Shown in pieces: positions 8,476-17,110 of a stretch of DNA of 64,000 nt. The stretch comes from Haloplasmatales bacterium 4B (GTDB lineage: Bacteria; Bacillota_I; Bacilli_A; Haloplasmatales; Haloplasmataceae): positions 1 through 64,000 of the forward strand of contig NSKI01000010.1 of NCBI GenBank assembly GCA_003586005.1, read 5' to 3'. The position numbers and the translations under genes were made by a program. The notes below the pieces were generated by a model that searched no databases, was not told the DNA's origin, and saw only the letters and a program-made list of their open reading frames with translations. Numbering within the stretch: position 1 is the stretch's first letter; every line of letters starts with the position of its first letter.

Positions 8476-9117
8476 ATGAATAATAAAAATGAATTTAAAA
8501 ATCTAACAGAAAAAGAAAAGGAATATGATAACTTATTTGAAGAGTTTTTAAATAGTAGTGAAGAAAAGACCTTTTCTAAAATTGAAGTAGAAAAAATTAT
8601 AGAGGCGCATCTATTTAAAGAAGTTATTGGTAAATTTAGTCATGATGAGAAACGGAAAAAAAACAAAAACTTATTAGTTTCTACTAAAGAATTTGGATTA
8701 AGGATTTTTAATATAAAATCTTTATTAGATTTTTCTTTATCATATATATTTTACATCGGCTTTTTATTAGTGATTAATCAAATAATTTATCCAAATTTAT
8801 TTATGGATCGATTCTCAGTATTTATAATTGGTTTTGGTTTTACAATTATAGACAAGTTTATAAAACCTTTTGTTTTTATCGCCGACTTAATTTCTTTTAC
8901 TGTTCACAAGGTAGGATTGATAATATTAGCGATTTATGTAATTATCTTTATGTTAGTTAGTTATTATTATGATGTAAAGGTAACAGTAGAACAGGCACTT
9001 GTCGTTTCGCTAATTCTGTTATTAGCGATTTCTGTTATTGATGTTTTAAAAAAAGATGCTTTTTTTAGAACCGATTATGTTGAAGATGACCCAAGTGGAA
9101 GTGAATTGGATGAATAA
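8476..9117 (+). CDS. Four-helix membrane protein, YvlD-like candidate, upstream of hprK
   Basis: A 213-residue protein with an AAGGTGAT ribosome binding site. The first about 75 residues are charged and helical (TEKEKEYDNLFEEFL). Four transmembrane helices follow (YIFYIGFLLVINQIIYP; SVFIIGFGFTIIDKFIKP; a third near LIILAIYVIIFMLVSYYY; a fourth LVVSLILLLAISVIDV), with an acidic tail. The helix pair ending IDKFIKPF resembles YvlD/phage-holin-4-type proteins, and yvlD lies directly upstream of hprK in Bacillus. I infer a YvlD-like role from position and pattern only; the long N-terminal extension is unusual. Its stop overlaps the hprK start, so the two are translationally coupled. Confidence 0.6.
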   Translation: MNNKNEFKNLTEKEKEYDNLFEEFLNSSEEKTFSKIEVEKIIEAHLFKEVIGKFSHDEKRKKNKNLLVSTKEFGLRIFNIKSLLDFSLSYIFYIGFLLVINQIIYPNLFMDRFSVFIIGFGFTIIDKFIKPFVFIADLISFTVHKVGLIILAIYVIIFMLVSYYYDVKVTVEQALVVSLILLLAISVIDVLKKDAFFRTDYVEDDPSGSELDE

Positions 9118-10045
9118 TATTAAAGTACAAAATTTAGTTAAAGAACTAAATCTTGATGTTATTGCTGGTGAGGGTGGACTTAATCGGAAAATAACTTCTA
9201 AAATGTTGTCACGACCAGGTTTAGAACTTGCTGGGTTATTTGATTTTTATGAAGAAGACCGTATCCAAATAATCGGCAGTAAGGAAGTTACATTCTTTTA
9301 TTGGTTAAATGAAGAAGATCAAAATAAGCGAATAGAGATGTTGTTTAAAAACAAAGTTCCAGCGTTTATTTTTTCAAATAATTTCGATGTACCTGAGGTG
9401 TTTAAAGTTAACGCTGAAAAATATCAAATTCCGATATTACTAAGTAAAAAACATACCTCTACCTTAATGAATGATATAATAAGTTATTTAGCGGAAGAAC
9501 TAGCAGAAATGGTTAATATGCATGGAGTGCTAGTTGATGTTCATGGGGTTGGGGTATTGATTCGTGGTAGAAGTGGTATTGGCAAGAGTGAGGCAGCTTT
9601 AGAGCTTGTAAAAAGGGGTCATAAATTGATATCAGATGATAATGTCTTGATTTATGAAAAAGAAATAGGAACATTGGTTGGGAAAGCTCCAAAGTTATTA
9701 GAAAAATTTATGGAAATCCGTGGCATTGGAATTATTAATGTGGTACAAATGTTTGGAGCAAGTGTGTATCGTCATAAAAAACGAGTAACGTTAATAATCG
9801 ATTTAGAGTTGGCTGAAGATAGTAAAGATTATGATCGAATTGGTGTAGATGAAGAAAAAATTAAAATTTTAAATACAGATGTACCTTATATTAAAATACC
9901 AATAAGACCAGGTAGAAATATGGCTTCCTTAATTGAGGTAGCTGCTATCAATAGACGCTTAAGATATATGGGCTATAACTCAGCACAAGAGTTTTTAGAT
10001 AATTTAACTGAAGTAATTGATAATGATTCAGATGATGAAATTTAA
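9110..10045 (+). CDS. hprK: HPr kinase/phosphorylase
   Basis: A 311-residue bifunctional enzyme that phosphorylates and dephosphorylates HPr at Ser46. It is the sensor step of CcpA-dependent carbon catabolite control in Bacillota. I place the start at ATG 9110, overlapping the stop of the upstream gene; an upstream in-frame start at 9056 would add residues not seen in the family. The Walker A motif is GRSGIGKS (153-160), the HPrK signature is EIRGIGIINV (202-211), and the C-terminal motif RPGRNMASLIEVAA is present. The ISDDN segment holds conserved catalytic-site acids. It heads hprK-lgt-ppaX-trxB, the usual Gram-positive order. Its presence supports reading the cre boxes elsewhere in the window as real CcpA sites. 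Confidence 0.97.
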   Translation: MNNIKVQNLVKELNLDVIAGEGGLNRKITSKMLSRPGLELAGLFDFYEEDRIQIIGSKEVTFFYWLNEEDQNKRIEMLFKNKVPAFIFSNNFDVPEVFKVNAEKYQIPILLSKKHTSTLMNDIISYLAEELAEMVNMHGVLVDVHGVGVLIRGRSGIGKSEAALELVKRGHKLISDDNVLIYEKEIGTLVGKAPKLLEKFMEIRGIGIINVVQMFGASVYRHKKRVTLIIDLELAEDSKDYDRIGVDEEKIKILNTDVPYIKIPIRPGRNMASLIEVAAINRRLRYMGYNSAQEFLDNLTEVIDNDSDDEI

Positions 10046-10064
10046 TAGAATGGTGGAATAAAAC

Positions 10065-10946
10065 ATGTTTTTAATAGATCATAGTGAGATTAAACCCTTA
10101 GATAATGTCTTTTTCGAAATTGGACATATCACAATTATGTGGTACGCAGTTTTGATTTTGACAGGAGCATCAGTAGCTCTTTACTTAGGAATTAGAGAAG
10201 GTCGTAAAATAGGTGTTGATAAAGATTTTCTAATCGATTTAGTTTTATTCGGAATACCTATTTCTGTAGTGGGAGCAAGAATGTATTATGTAGTACTTGA
10301 ATGGAATTCCTATAAGGATGATTTAATTGGTATACTTAAAATTTACGAAGGTGGATTAGCGATTCATGGTGCAATAATTGCAGCTGTTATTTGGGGCTAT
10401 TTTTGGAGCAAGAAAAATAATGTAAATTTCTTAAAAGCCGCAGATTTAGGTGCTGTAGGATTTCTTGTTGCCCAAGCAATAGGTCGATGGGGGAATTTTA
10501 TGAATCAAGAAGCGCATGGAGGGGTAGTACCTGGCGCAACACTTGATGACCAAAGAGCTTTCTTAGTAAGCAAAGGGATACCAGATTTTATTGTTAATCA
10601 AATGTATATTCATGATTATGAATATGGAATTAATTATTTTCATCCAACGTTTTTATACGAATCAATATGGAACTTACTAGGACTCGCACTATTAATGTTG
10701 TTAAGAAGGACTAAATATTTATATATCGGTGATTTAGGTTTATTTTATTTAATGTGGTATTCAGTTGGAAGAGGAATCATCGAAGGAATGCGAACAGATA
10801 GTTTGTACTTAGGAAACACAGGTATAAGGATGGCACAATTAATAAGTATAACCTTATTTGTTTCAGCTGCAGTTTTCTTTATATTAAGACATTATAAAAA
10901 ATGGTATCCAAAGTATTATTATCAAGTTATTGAAGAAAATAATTAG
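10065..10946 (+). CDS. lgt: Prolipoprotein diacylglyceryl transferase
   Basis: A 293-residue integral membrane enzyme that transfers diacylglycerol from phosphatidylglycerol to the lipobox Cys of prolipoproteins, the first step of lipoprotein maturation. About seven transmembrane segments are visible. The Lgt signature GRWGNFMNQEAHG, the HGAIIA motif in an early helix, and HPTFLYESIWNL near the C-terminal half are conserved. Its length is normal for the family. It lies 19 bases after hprK and 8 bases before ppaX in one operon. Confidence 0.97.
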   Translation: MFLIDHSEIKPLDNVFFEIGHITIMWYAVLILTGASVALYLGIREGRKIGVDKDFLIDLVLFGIPISVVGARMYYVVLEWNSYKDDLIGILKIYEGGLAIHGAIIAAVIWGYFWSKKNNVNFLKAADLGAVGFLVAQAIGRWGNFMNQEAHGGVVPGATLDDQRAFLVSKGIPDFIVNQMYIHDYEYGINYFHPTFLYESIWNLLGLALLMLLRRTKYLYIGDLGLFYLMWYSVGRGIIEGMRTDSLYLGNTGIRMAQLISITLFVSAAVFFILRHYKKWYPKYYYQVIEENN

Positions 10947-10954
10947 GAGCAATT

Positions 10955-11611
10955 ATGATTTCAACAGTGTTATTTGATCTAGATGGAACGTTAATAAATA
11001 CAAATCCATTAATAATTAAATCTTTTGAGGAGACATTGAAGGTTTTTTTGCCAAATGAAAGCTTTTCGAAACAAAGGATTATGGATTTTATTGGTCCAAC
11101 TTTAAAAGAAACATTTGATGGTTTATTAAAGGTTAGAACGGATGAAATGATAAAGTATTATCGGATGATAAATCATAAATTACATGATGAAATGGTTGAA
11201 ATTTATCCAACTGTTAAATCTGGGCTGGCATTGTTAAAAAAACATAATTTTAAATTAGGAATTGTTTCTTCGAAGAAAAGTGATATGGTGTTACATGGTT
11301 TAAAACATTTTTCTATCGACCATTACTTTGAGTTAGTAATAGGTGAAAATAATGTCACAAAACATAAACCCGACCCAGAACCGATTTTAAAAGCAATGAG
11401 TTTGTTAAAAAGTAATCCTAATGAAGTAATATTTGTTGGTGATAATTCTCATGATATTGAAGGGGGAAAAAACGCAGGTGTAATTACTTGTGGAGTAGCT
11501 TGGGCTCTTAGGGGAGCAGAATACTTGAAACAATTTTCTCCAGACTATATACTTAAAGATATGAGAAATTTATTAACGATTATAGATGAGGTGAACTTAA
11601 ATGGAAAATAA
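10955..11611 (+). CDS. ppaX: HAD-family phosphatase, PpaX-like pyrophosphatase
   Basis: A 218-residue haloacid-dehalogenase-superfamily hydrolase. Motif I is FDLDGTLINT at residues 7-16 with both catalytic Asp residues, motif II is the VSSKK segment, motif III is the Lys of KHKPDPEP, and motif IV is FVGDNSHDIEGGKNAG. Its place in hprK-lgt-ppaX and its length match Bacillus PpaX, which hydrolyses pyrophosphate released by HPr phosphorylase. Phosphoglycolate phosphatase is the main alternative on sequence alone; the operon favours PpaX. Its last codons overlap the trxB start. Confidence 0.88.
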   Translation: MISTVLFDLDGTLINTNPLIIKSFEETLKVFLPNESFSKQRIMDFIGPTLKETFDGLLKVRTDEMIKYYRMINHKLHDEMVEIYPTVKSGLALLKKHNFKLGIVSSKKSDMVLHGLKHFSIDHYFELVIGENNVTKHKPDPEPILKAMSLLKSNPNEVIFVGDNSHDIEGGKNAGVITCGVAWALRGAEYLKQFSPDYILKDMRNLLTIIDEVNLNGK

Positions 11612-12527
11612 ACTATATGATGTAATAGTCATTGGTGCTGGTCCTGCTGGAATGACTGCTGCAGTTTATGCAAGTCGTGCTGGACTAAATGTTTTAATGC
11701 TTGAAAAAGGTGCTCCAGGCGGACAAATGGTAAATACTTATGAGGTGGAGAATTATACAGGATTTGAAAAAATATCTGGACCTGATTTATCGATGAAAAT
11801 GTTTGAACACACCCAAAAATTAGGTGTACAATACGCCTATGGAGATGTAATAGGATTAGTCGATGAAGGGAAAACAAAGGTTGTTTTAACTGATAGCTAT
11901 AAGTATCAAACCAAAGCAGTAATTATCGCAACAGGCACCATAAACAGAAGATTAAACGCTAAAGGTGAAGATAAATTAGCAGGTAGAGGTATTTCTTGGT
12001 GTGCTATTTGTGATGGCGCTTTTTACCGTAATAAAGATGTTGTTGTAATTGGTGGTGGAAACTCAGCCGTTGAAGAAGCTTTATATTTATCAGGAATATG
12101 TCGTAAGGTTACGATTATACATCGAAGAGATGAATTTAGGGCTGAAAAAATTGCACAAGAGCGAGTAGCGGCTTCTGAAAAAATTGTTTTTGAATTAGAT
12201 TCTGTTGTGGAATCATTTAATGAAATAAATGATAAATTAGGAAGTGTCACAGTCAAAAATGTAAAAACTAATAATACTAAAGATATTTTATGTGACGGTG
12301 CATTTATCTATGTAGGGCAAGATCCTGTTACTTCAATGTTTAAAAATGTGATTAGTTTAAATAAGAATGGTTATATAATTACTAATGATAAGATGGAGAC
12401 CAATTTATTAGGAATTTATGCAGCAGGTGATGTTACTGTGAAAGATTTACGACAAATTATTACCGCAACAAACGATGGTGCTATAGCTGCTCAAAATGCA
12501 TTAAAATATATTGAATCAATACATTAA
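11601..12527 (+). CDS. trxB: Thioredoxin reductase
   Basis: A 308-residue FAD/NADPH enzyme that reduces thioredoxin. It has the FAD-binding motif GAGPAGMTAAVYASRAGL near the N-terminus, the redox-active pair CAIC in SWCAICDGAFY, the NADPH motif GGGNSAVEEALYL, and the C-terminal FAD motif GIYAAGDV. Length and motif spacing match bacterial TrxB. The start overlaps the ppaX stop by 11 bases, so translation is likely coupled. The trxB position next to rapZ-yvcK-whiA is the common Bacillota arrangement. Confidence 0.97.
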   Translation: MENKLYDVIVIGAGPAGMTAAVYASRAGLNVLMLEKGAPGGQMVNTYEVENYTGFEKISGPDLSMKMFEHTQKLGVQYAYGDVIGLVDEGKTKVVLTDSYKYQTKAVIIATGTINRRLNAKGEDKLAGRGISWCAICDGAFYRNKDVVVIGGGNSAVEEALYLSGICRKVTIIHRRDEFRAEKIAQERVAASEKIVFELDSVVESFNEINDKLGSVTVKNVKTNNTKDILCDGAFIYVGQDPVTSMFKNVISLNKNGYIITNDKMETNLLGIYAAGDVTVKDLRQIITATNDGAIAAQNALKYIESIH

Positions 12528-12541
12528 TTGTTTCTAGTTAG

Positions 12542-12602
12542 CCACGTAAAACGTGGTATTACCATGTAAAATCTGGTATTATTACGTTTTACATGGTTTT
12601 TT
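12542..12602 (+). terminator. Double hairpin terminator after trxB
   Basis: A small hairpin CCACGT/ACGTGG (12542-12556) is followed by a stronger one, ACCATGTAAAA (12561-12571) with TTTTACATGGT (12587-12597) and T-run. The first stem's ACGTAAAAC can also pair with the downstream GTTTTACAT, so alternative folds are possible. Confidence 0.75.
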
Positions 12603-12700
12603 ATTTATTTATTAAATAAAATTAGTTAAGATTACATATTTTAATAGAGAATCATTACATCTTATATGATATAATAGTTAAAAGATGGATATGTTTAGTT

Positions 12701-12728
12701 TTGTGTTGCTAAAAGAACATGATATAAT
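12701..12728 (+). promoter_or_regulatory. Promoter for rapZ-yvcK-whiA
   Basis: TATAAT at 12723-12728 with a weak TTGTGT -35 (12701-12706, 16-nt spacer). A second TATAAT lies at 12670-12675. Confidence 0.45.
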
Positions 12729-12757
12729 GTTTTAGAATAAATTAAAGTGGTGATGGT

Positions 12758-13651
12758 ATGCCCAAATTAATCAAAAATTTACTTCTAGTTACTGGTATGA
12801 GTGGTGCAGGGAAATCTGTAGCTCTTAATTGTTTAGAAGATATTGGCTATTATTGTATAGATAATATGCCTGTTGTGTTATTAAACCATATTACTTCTCT
12901 AACTAGTGAAAATAATATGAATTATAATAACATTGAAAATTTTGCGGTTGTAGTTGATAGTAGAAGCCAAGATTTTGACTCATTAATTCAAGTTATAAAT
13001 GAATTAAGGAAAGAGAAACAGTTAAGTTTAAAAATTCTGTTTTTAGAGACAAATGATGATGTTTTAATAAAGAGATATAAAGAAACTAGAAGAATGCATC
13101 CATTGTCAAAACAAGGTTCAATTATTGAAGGCATCATTCAAGAAAGAAAGATTTTAGAGACTTTACGGGAAAAATCTGATTATCTTATTGATACTTCTTA
13201 CCTTAGTTCAAATCAATTAAAAAAAGAGATTGCCTCACGTTTTATTTTTAAACGGACTAATTTTGATATTAATTTAATGTCTTTTGGTTTTAAACATGGA
13301 TTACCAATTGATTGCGATTTTGTGTTTGATGTTCGATTTTTACCAAATCCTTTTTATATTGATGAATTAAAAGAACTTACTGGTCTTGATAAGGAAGTAT
13401 TTGATTATGTTATTGATCGTGAAGAAACTACTAATTTTCTTGAGAAATTAACGGCTTTGCTTAATTTTGTTATTCCTCGATTTGGGGAAATCGCAAAAAA
13501 CCAAGTAATAATTGGAATTGGTTGTTCAGGAGGACAACATCGATCTGTAGCAATTGCGGAAAAATTATGCGCATTATTATGTGATAAATACAATTGTTAT
13601 GTTTGGCATCGAGATATGGAAAAAAGGGGAAGGGGTAAAGAAAATGGATAG
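12758..13651 (+). CDS. rapZ: RapZ/YvcJ-family nucleotide-binding protein
   Basis: A 297-residue P-loop ATPase/GTPase. The Walker A motif is near the N-terminus in TGMSGAGKSVALN, followed by the diagnostic EDIGYYCIDNMP. C-terminal family motifs include SFGFKHGLP, DVRFLPNP and IGIGCSGGQHRSVAIAE. In E. coli RapZ is an RNA-binding adaptor controlling GlmS; in Bacillus YvcJ binds nucleotides and affects competence. The Gram-positive role is less clear. It overlaps yvcK by 8 bases, and the trio rapZ-yvcK-whiA is one of the most conserved gene orders in Gram-positive bacteria. Confidence 0.95.
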   Translation: MPKLIKNLLLVTGMSGAGKSVALNCLEDIGYYCIDNMPVVLLNHITSLTSENNMNYNNIENFAVVVDSRSQDFDSLIQVINELRKEKQLSLKILFLETNDDVLIKRYKETRRMHPLSKQGSIIEGIIQERKILETLREKSDYLIDTSYLSSNQLKKEIASRFIFKRTNFDINLMSFGFKHGLPIDCDFVFDVRFLPNPFYIDELKELTGLDKEVFDYVIDREETTNFLEKLTALLNFVIPRFGEIAKNQVIIGIGCSGGQHRSVAIAEKLCALLCDKYNCYVWHRDMEKRGRGKENG

Positions 13652-14612
13652 AGATCCTAATATTGTAGTAATAGGTGGCGGAACGGGACTTTCTTATTTG
13701 TTAAAAGGACTAAAAAAATATCCTCTAAATATAACCTCTATTATTACTGTTGGTGATGATGGTGGGAGTAGTGGTGATATTCGTAATTCCAATCATGTGG
13801 TACCACCAGGTGATATTAGGAAAGTTATGATTTCAATGAGTGAAACTGAACCACTTTTGAATACTTTACTTACTCATAGATTTGCCAATGACTCAATATT
13901 TGCTAATCATACAGTTGGGAATATTCTACTTACCGCATTGTTTCAGATTACAGGTGATTATGTACTAGCAATTAGGCAATTAAGTAAAGTCTTAAATGTT
14001 AAGGGAACTATTTTACCTGTTGCCCAAAAACCATTGACACTCTGTGCCCTAATGGATGATGATAAAGTTATCTGTGGGGAAACTAATATCACTTCTGCTA
14101 AAAAAACGATAAAGAATATATTTCTAAAAGAAGAAGGTGTCAAAGTGACACCTGAGGTAATAGAAGCTATTGCCGAAGCTGATATGATTGTATTTGGTCC
14201 TGGCAGTTTATATACAAGTATTATTCCTAATATTATAGTTCCGAATGTTACAGAAGAAATTAATAAATCTAAAGCCAAAAAGGTTTATATATGTAATGCC
14301 ATGACAGAGTCTGGTGAAACAGATCATTTTACTGTGAGTAAACATGTTAAAATCTTAGAGAAGTATTTAGGTGGAAATTCTATCGATATTATTGTCGCTA
14401 ATGATGATTCTTCTATAAATAAAAATGTTTTAGAATTATATCAAGAAAAAGATGCAGAATTAGTGGCAATTGATTATGATGAAATTGTTAAAATGAATAA
14501 AGAATTAATAACCGACAAATTTATTTATATAAATGATGAAAATCACATTAGACATAAAAGTAATAAACTAGCAGCATATATCTTAATGATGCTAATTGAA
14601 ACAATAGAATAA
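13644..14612 (+). CDS. yvcK: YvcK/CofD-like gluconeogenesis and cell-shape factor
   Basis: A 322-residue protein of the CofD-like family that binds UDP-sugars and is needed for growth on gluconeogenic carbon sources and for normal cell shape. I place the start at ATG 13644, overlapping the rapZ end with AGGGG upstream; the longer open frame from 13554 would add 30 non-family residues. Conserved segments include VVIGGGTGLSYLLKGLK, VGDDGGSSGDIR, PPGDIRKVM, VGNILL and FGPGSLYTSIIPN. It lies between rapZ and whiA as usual. Confidence 0.95.
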   Translation: MDRDPNIVVIGGGTGLSYLLKGLKKYPLNITSIITVGDDGGSSGDIRNSNHVVPPGDIRKVMISMSETEPLLNTLLTHRFANDSIFANHTVGNILLTALFQITGDYVLAIRQLSKVLNVKGTILPVAQKPLTLCALMDDDKVICGETNITSAKKTIKNIFLKEEGVKVTPEVIEAIAEADMIVFGPGSLYTSIIPNIIVPNVTEEINKSKAKKVYICNAMTESGETDHFTVSKHVKILEKYLGGNSIDIIVANDDSSINKNVLELYQEKDAELVAIDYDEIVKMNKELITDKFIYINDENHIRHKSNKLAAYILMMLIETIE

Positions 14613-14625
14613 AGTAGGTGATATT

Positions 14626-15585
14626 TTGTCATTTGCATCTGTTACCAAAAATGAATTAGTTTCTTTAGTTGTTTCTGATTGTTGCGCCAAAGCAGAATTA
14701 TCAGCCCTAACAAGGTTAAATGGTGTTATAAATATTTCTCATGAGGGACTTAGAATCGAGTTTCAAACTCAAAATGCGGCGATTGCTAGAAGATATGTTA
14801 AGTTATTAAGGCAATTATATGAGGTGCAAATTGATGTTTTAACAAGAAAACAAATGCGCTTAAATAAAGGAAATATTTATATCGTTCGTATTAACAGTTA
14901 TTCCAAAATGATAATCAATGATTTAATGCTTATGGATGATAATGGGTTTGTGCTAGGAACACCAAATGGTATTTTAGAACAAACATGTTGTCAAAGAGCT
15001 TACCTAAGAGGTGCTTTTTTAGCGACGGGTTCTGTCAATAATCCTGAAAGATCATCTTATCATCTAGAAGTTTTTGTGTTAGATAAAGAGCTGTCAGTTG
15101 ATATAAAAGATTTAATGAATGTGTTTAATTTAAATGCAAGAACAATTGCTAGAAAAAAAGGGTTTATAGTATATATAAAAACATCTGAAAAAATCTCTGA
15201 TTTTTTAAGGGTTATAAACGCAATAAACTCAGTGCTAGATTTTGAGGATATTAGGATTTTTCGAGACATCAATAATTCTGTAAATAGAATTAGAAATTGT
15301 GAAGTAGCTAATATTAATAAATCATGGAATGCGTCAAATCATCAAATTGATAATATTAATTTGATTGCTGACACTTTTGGTTTAGATATTCTTCCGCCTA
15401 AATTGTATGAAGCAGCAATTATTCGCTTGAATAACACTGATTCAACTTTTGCTGAATTAAGTGAACAATTTTATGAAGAGTATGGTAAAAGTATTAGTAA
15501 ATCTGGTTTGAATCACAGGTTTCGAAAGATTAATGAAATCGCAGAGAGAATTAGAAAAAGTGATTCTATTGATGAATTAATATAA
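14626..15585 (+). CDS. whiA: WhiA, sporulation/cell-division DNA-binding protein
   Basis: A 319-residue protein with an N-terminal degenerate LAGLIDADG homing-endonuclease-like domain and a C-terminal helix-turn-helix. It begins with TTG at 14626 behind AGTAGGTGAT; no ATG fits the family N-terminus. The start SFASVTKNEL, the central CCQRAYLRGAFLATGSVN and the C-terminal NHRFRKINEIAERIR are characteristic. WhiA acts as a DNA-binding regulator of sporulation in actinobacteria and affects cell division and chromosome segregation in Bacillus. In Bacillus crh follows whiA; here ridA follows instead, after a hairpin. Confidence 0.95.
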   Translation: MSFASVTKNELVSLVVSDCCAKAELSALTRLNGVINISHEGLRIEFQTQNAAIARRYVKLLRQLYEVQIDVLTRKQMRLNKGNIYIVRINSYSKMIINDLMLMDDNGFVLGTPNGILEQTCCQRAYLRGAFLATGSVNNPERSSYHLEVFVLDKELSVDIKDLMNVFNLNARTIARKKGFIVYIKTSEKISDFLRVINAINSVLDFEDIRIFRDINNSVNRIRNCEVANINKSWNASNHQIDNINLIADTFGLDILPPKLYEAAIIRLNNTDSTFAELSEQFYEEYGKSISKSGLNHRFRKINEIAERIRKSDSIDELI

Positions 15586-15590
15586 TTATT

Positions 15591-15630
15591 AACAAAAGAC
15601 GTATGAAATTCATACGACTTTTGTTATAAT
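15591..15630 (+). promoter_or_regulatory. Hairpin after whiA overlapping the ridA extended -10 promoter
   Basis: A 17-bp inverted repeat with one mismatch (15591-15607 with 15609-15625) sits between whiA and ridA. It runs directly into TGTTATAAT (15622-15630), an extended -10 promoter for ridA. The same DNA can act as a whiA terminator and as part of the ridA promoter, or as an operator. Confidence 0.55.
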
Positions 15631-15657
15631 TAAGGTATATATAGAGGAGGAAATTTT

Positions 15658-16038
15658 ATGAAAAAAGAAATTATTTATACTAATCTTGCACCAAATGCGA
15701 TTGGTCCATATTCACAAGCAATTAAAGCGGGAGATATGTTATTTATTTCAGGGCAAATTCCAGCAAACCCAGAAACAGGTGAAATTGTTTCAGGGAAAAT
15801 AGCTGAACAAACTCACCAAGTTTTAAAGAATTTAAATAGTATCTTAAAAGAAGCAGGATATGGTTTTAGCGATGTCGTAAAAACTACCATTTTCATAAAG
15901 GATATGAATGATTTTGGAACAATAAATGAGGTCTATGGACAATATTTTAGTGAACATAAGCCTGCAAGAGCTACTGTAGAAGTATCTAGGCTTCCAAAGG
16001 ATGTAAAAGTTGAAATAGAATTAATCGCTGTTAAGTAA
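15658..16038 (+). CDS. ridA: RidA family reactive-intermediate deaminase
   Basis: A 126-residue protein of the RidA/YjgF/UK114 family that hydrolyses reactive enamine/imine intermediates such as 2-aminoacrylate produced by PLP enzymes. Typical motifs are [12 protein letters not shown] at the N-terminus, [16 protein letters not shown], and the C-terminal [21 protein letters not shown]. The Arg that binds the substrate carboxylate is the one in this last motif. AGAGGAGG gives a strong ribosome binding site. The gene is monocistronic, with its own promoter and terminator. Confidence 0.95.
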   Translation: MKKEIIYTNLAPNAIGPYSQAIKAGDMLFISGQIPANPETGEIVSGKIAEQTHQVLKNLNSILKEAGYGFSDVVKTTIFIKDMNDFGTINEVYGQYFSEHKPARATVEVSRLPKDVKVEIELIAVK

Positions 16039-16062
16039 AAACAGTTAGAAATGGCGGATAAC

Positions 16063-16112
16063 TACCCTGTAGGATAGACAATTTAAAAAAGTTTATCTTG
16101 CAGGGTATTTTA
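16063..16112 (+). terminator. Terminator after ridA
   Basis: A 17-bp stem with G-U pairs (16063-16079 with 16091-16107), loop of As, then TTTT. Confidence 0.7.
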
Positions 16113-16271
16113 TGTATAATATACATAATTAATTAAGTATTATTGATTAAAAATTAAGCAGACACAAGCAATTTTAGTTTGAAAAAAATTGTGCTTTTCT
16201 TATATATTAAATGATATTTAAATTTTCACATAATCAAATTAATATAATGACGGTAAATAAAGTATTTCACC

Positions 16272-16523
16272 ATGTAAACAGTTAATAATGGGATTAATAA
16301 AGTGGTTGTGTTAAATAAGCCAAGGTTATGGCGTGATGATTTTACAAAGGTATTTATTGTATAAGAATTAGAGAAATAAAAGGCAGATGTTATTTCAATT
16401 GAACAATCAACTTATACGATTTTTTTTTGAGACCTAAATAAATTCTTTTTAAATGGAATCGCAAAGCTACTAAATCAATATGAAAGATTAAATATTAATT
16501 TGAACATTTTCTTGATTTTTTAA
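16272..16523 (+). pseudogene. Decayed coding sequence, unknown, with several in-frame stops
   Basis: One frame gives protein-like sequence over about 80 codons but is cut by four stops, at about 16275, 16362, 16377 and 16428. Readable pieces are NNGINKVVVLNKPRLWRDDF, KADVISIEQSTYTIFF and LNKFFLNGIAKLLNQYERLN. I do not recognise the family. The rest of 16110-16534 shows only an AT-rich hairpin near 16158-16199. Confidence 0.35.
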
Positions 16524-16534
16524 ATTTAAATTGT

Positions 16535-16563
16535 TTGACTTTTCACAAACAAATTGCTATACT
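16535..16563 (+). promoter_or_regulatory. Strong promoter of the AhpD-like/lpdA pair
   Basis: -35 TTGACT (16535-16540), 17-nt spacer, -10 TATACT (16558-16563): a near-consensus vegetative promoter. Confidence 0.75.
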
Positions 16564-16569
16564 GATTAA

Positions 16570-16665
16570 GTGCTATTTTTTAGAATTACGGGAATTTTTA
16601 AGCTTCTAAGTATAAAATTCCGGGAACAAAGGATACTAATACTTAGCATAGCATGTAATTAATTT
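16570..16665 (+). promoter_or_regulatory. Structured 5' leader with two alternative stems
   Basis: The roughly 110-nt untranslated leader contains GGAATTTT (16591-16598) pairing with AAAATTCC (16614-16621). It also contains CTAAGTAT (16606-16613), which can pair with ATACTTAG (16639-16646). The two stems overlap, so both cannot form fully at once. No known riboswitch class was recognised. Confidence 0.45.
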
Positions 16666-16680
16666 TTGGAGGTGAAACCC

Positions 16681-17034
16681 ATGTCGAAAGATGTTAGAAA
16701 AATGTTAAGTGATTTTACAGGTGGATTAGAGACAATGGCGGAAACTAATGAACAGCATGTAGGTGCATTCATGAATTTATTAGGAGCAGCATATGAGCCA
16801 GGAGCAGTTGATTTAAAAACCAAAGAATTAATAAGTGTTGCAATTGGATGCTACAGTAGATGTGAATACTGTATAGTTTTCCACACTTACAAAGCACTTG
16901 AAGCAGGTGCTACAAGACAAGAAATAATTGAAGCAGCTATGGTTTCCGTAGCGTTTGGCGGAGGACCATCGATTGCTTATAGCGTTACATTATTAAAAGA
17001 CTCACTAGACGAGTTTGAAAAAGATTTTCAATAA
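16681..17034 (+). CDS. AhpD-like / carboxymuconolactone decarboxylase family protein
   Basis: A 117-residue protein. The start is ATG 16681, seven bases after GGAGGTG; the TTG at 16666 overlaps that site and is rejected. The AhpD-type active site is CEYC (61-64) followed by His68, preceded by the usual acidic helix (KELISVAIGCYSR). In Mycobacterium, AhpD passes electrons from a lipoylated protein, reduced by dihydrolipoyl dehydrogenase, to the peroxidase AhpC. Here the gene is 76 bases upstream of a dihydrolipoyl dehydrogenase that carries its own lipoyl-like domain, which makes that kind of relay plausible. The actual peroxidase partner is not in the window. Confidence 0.85.
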   Translation: MSKDVRKMLSDFTGGLETMAETNEQHVGAFMNLLGAAYEPGAVDLKTKELISVAIGCYSRCEYCIVFHTYKALEAGATRQEIIEAAMVSVAFGGGPSIAYSVTLLKDSLDEFEKDFQ

Positions 17035-17110
17035 TATAACCAGTAATCGCAATTAAGAGAGACAGTAGAGATGCTGTCTTTCTTCCTAAATATGAATTGG
17101 AGATGAAGAT

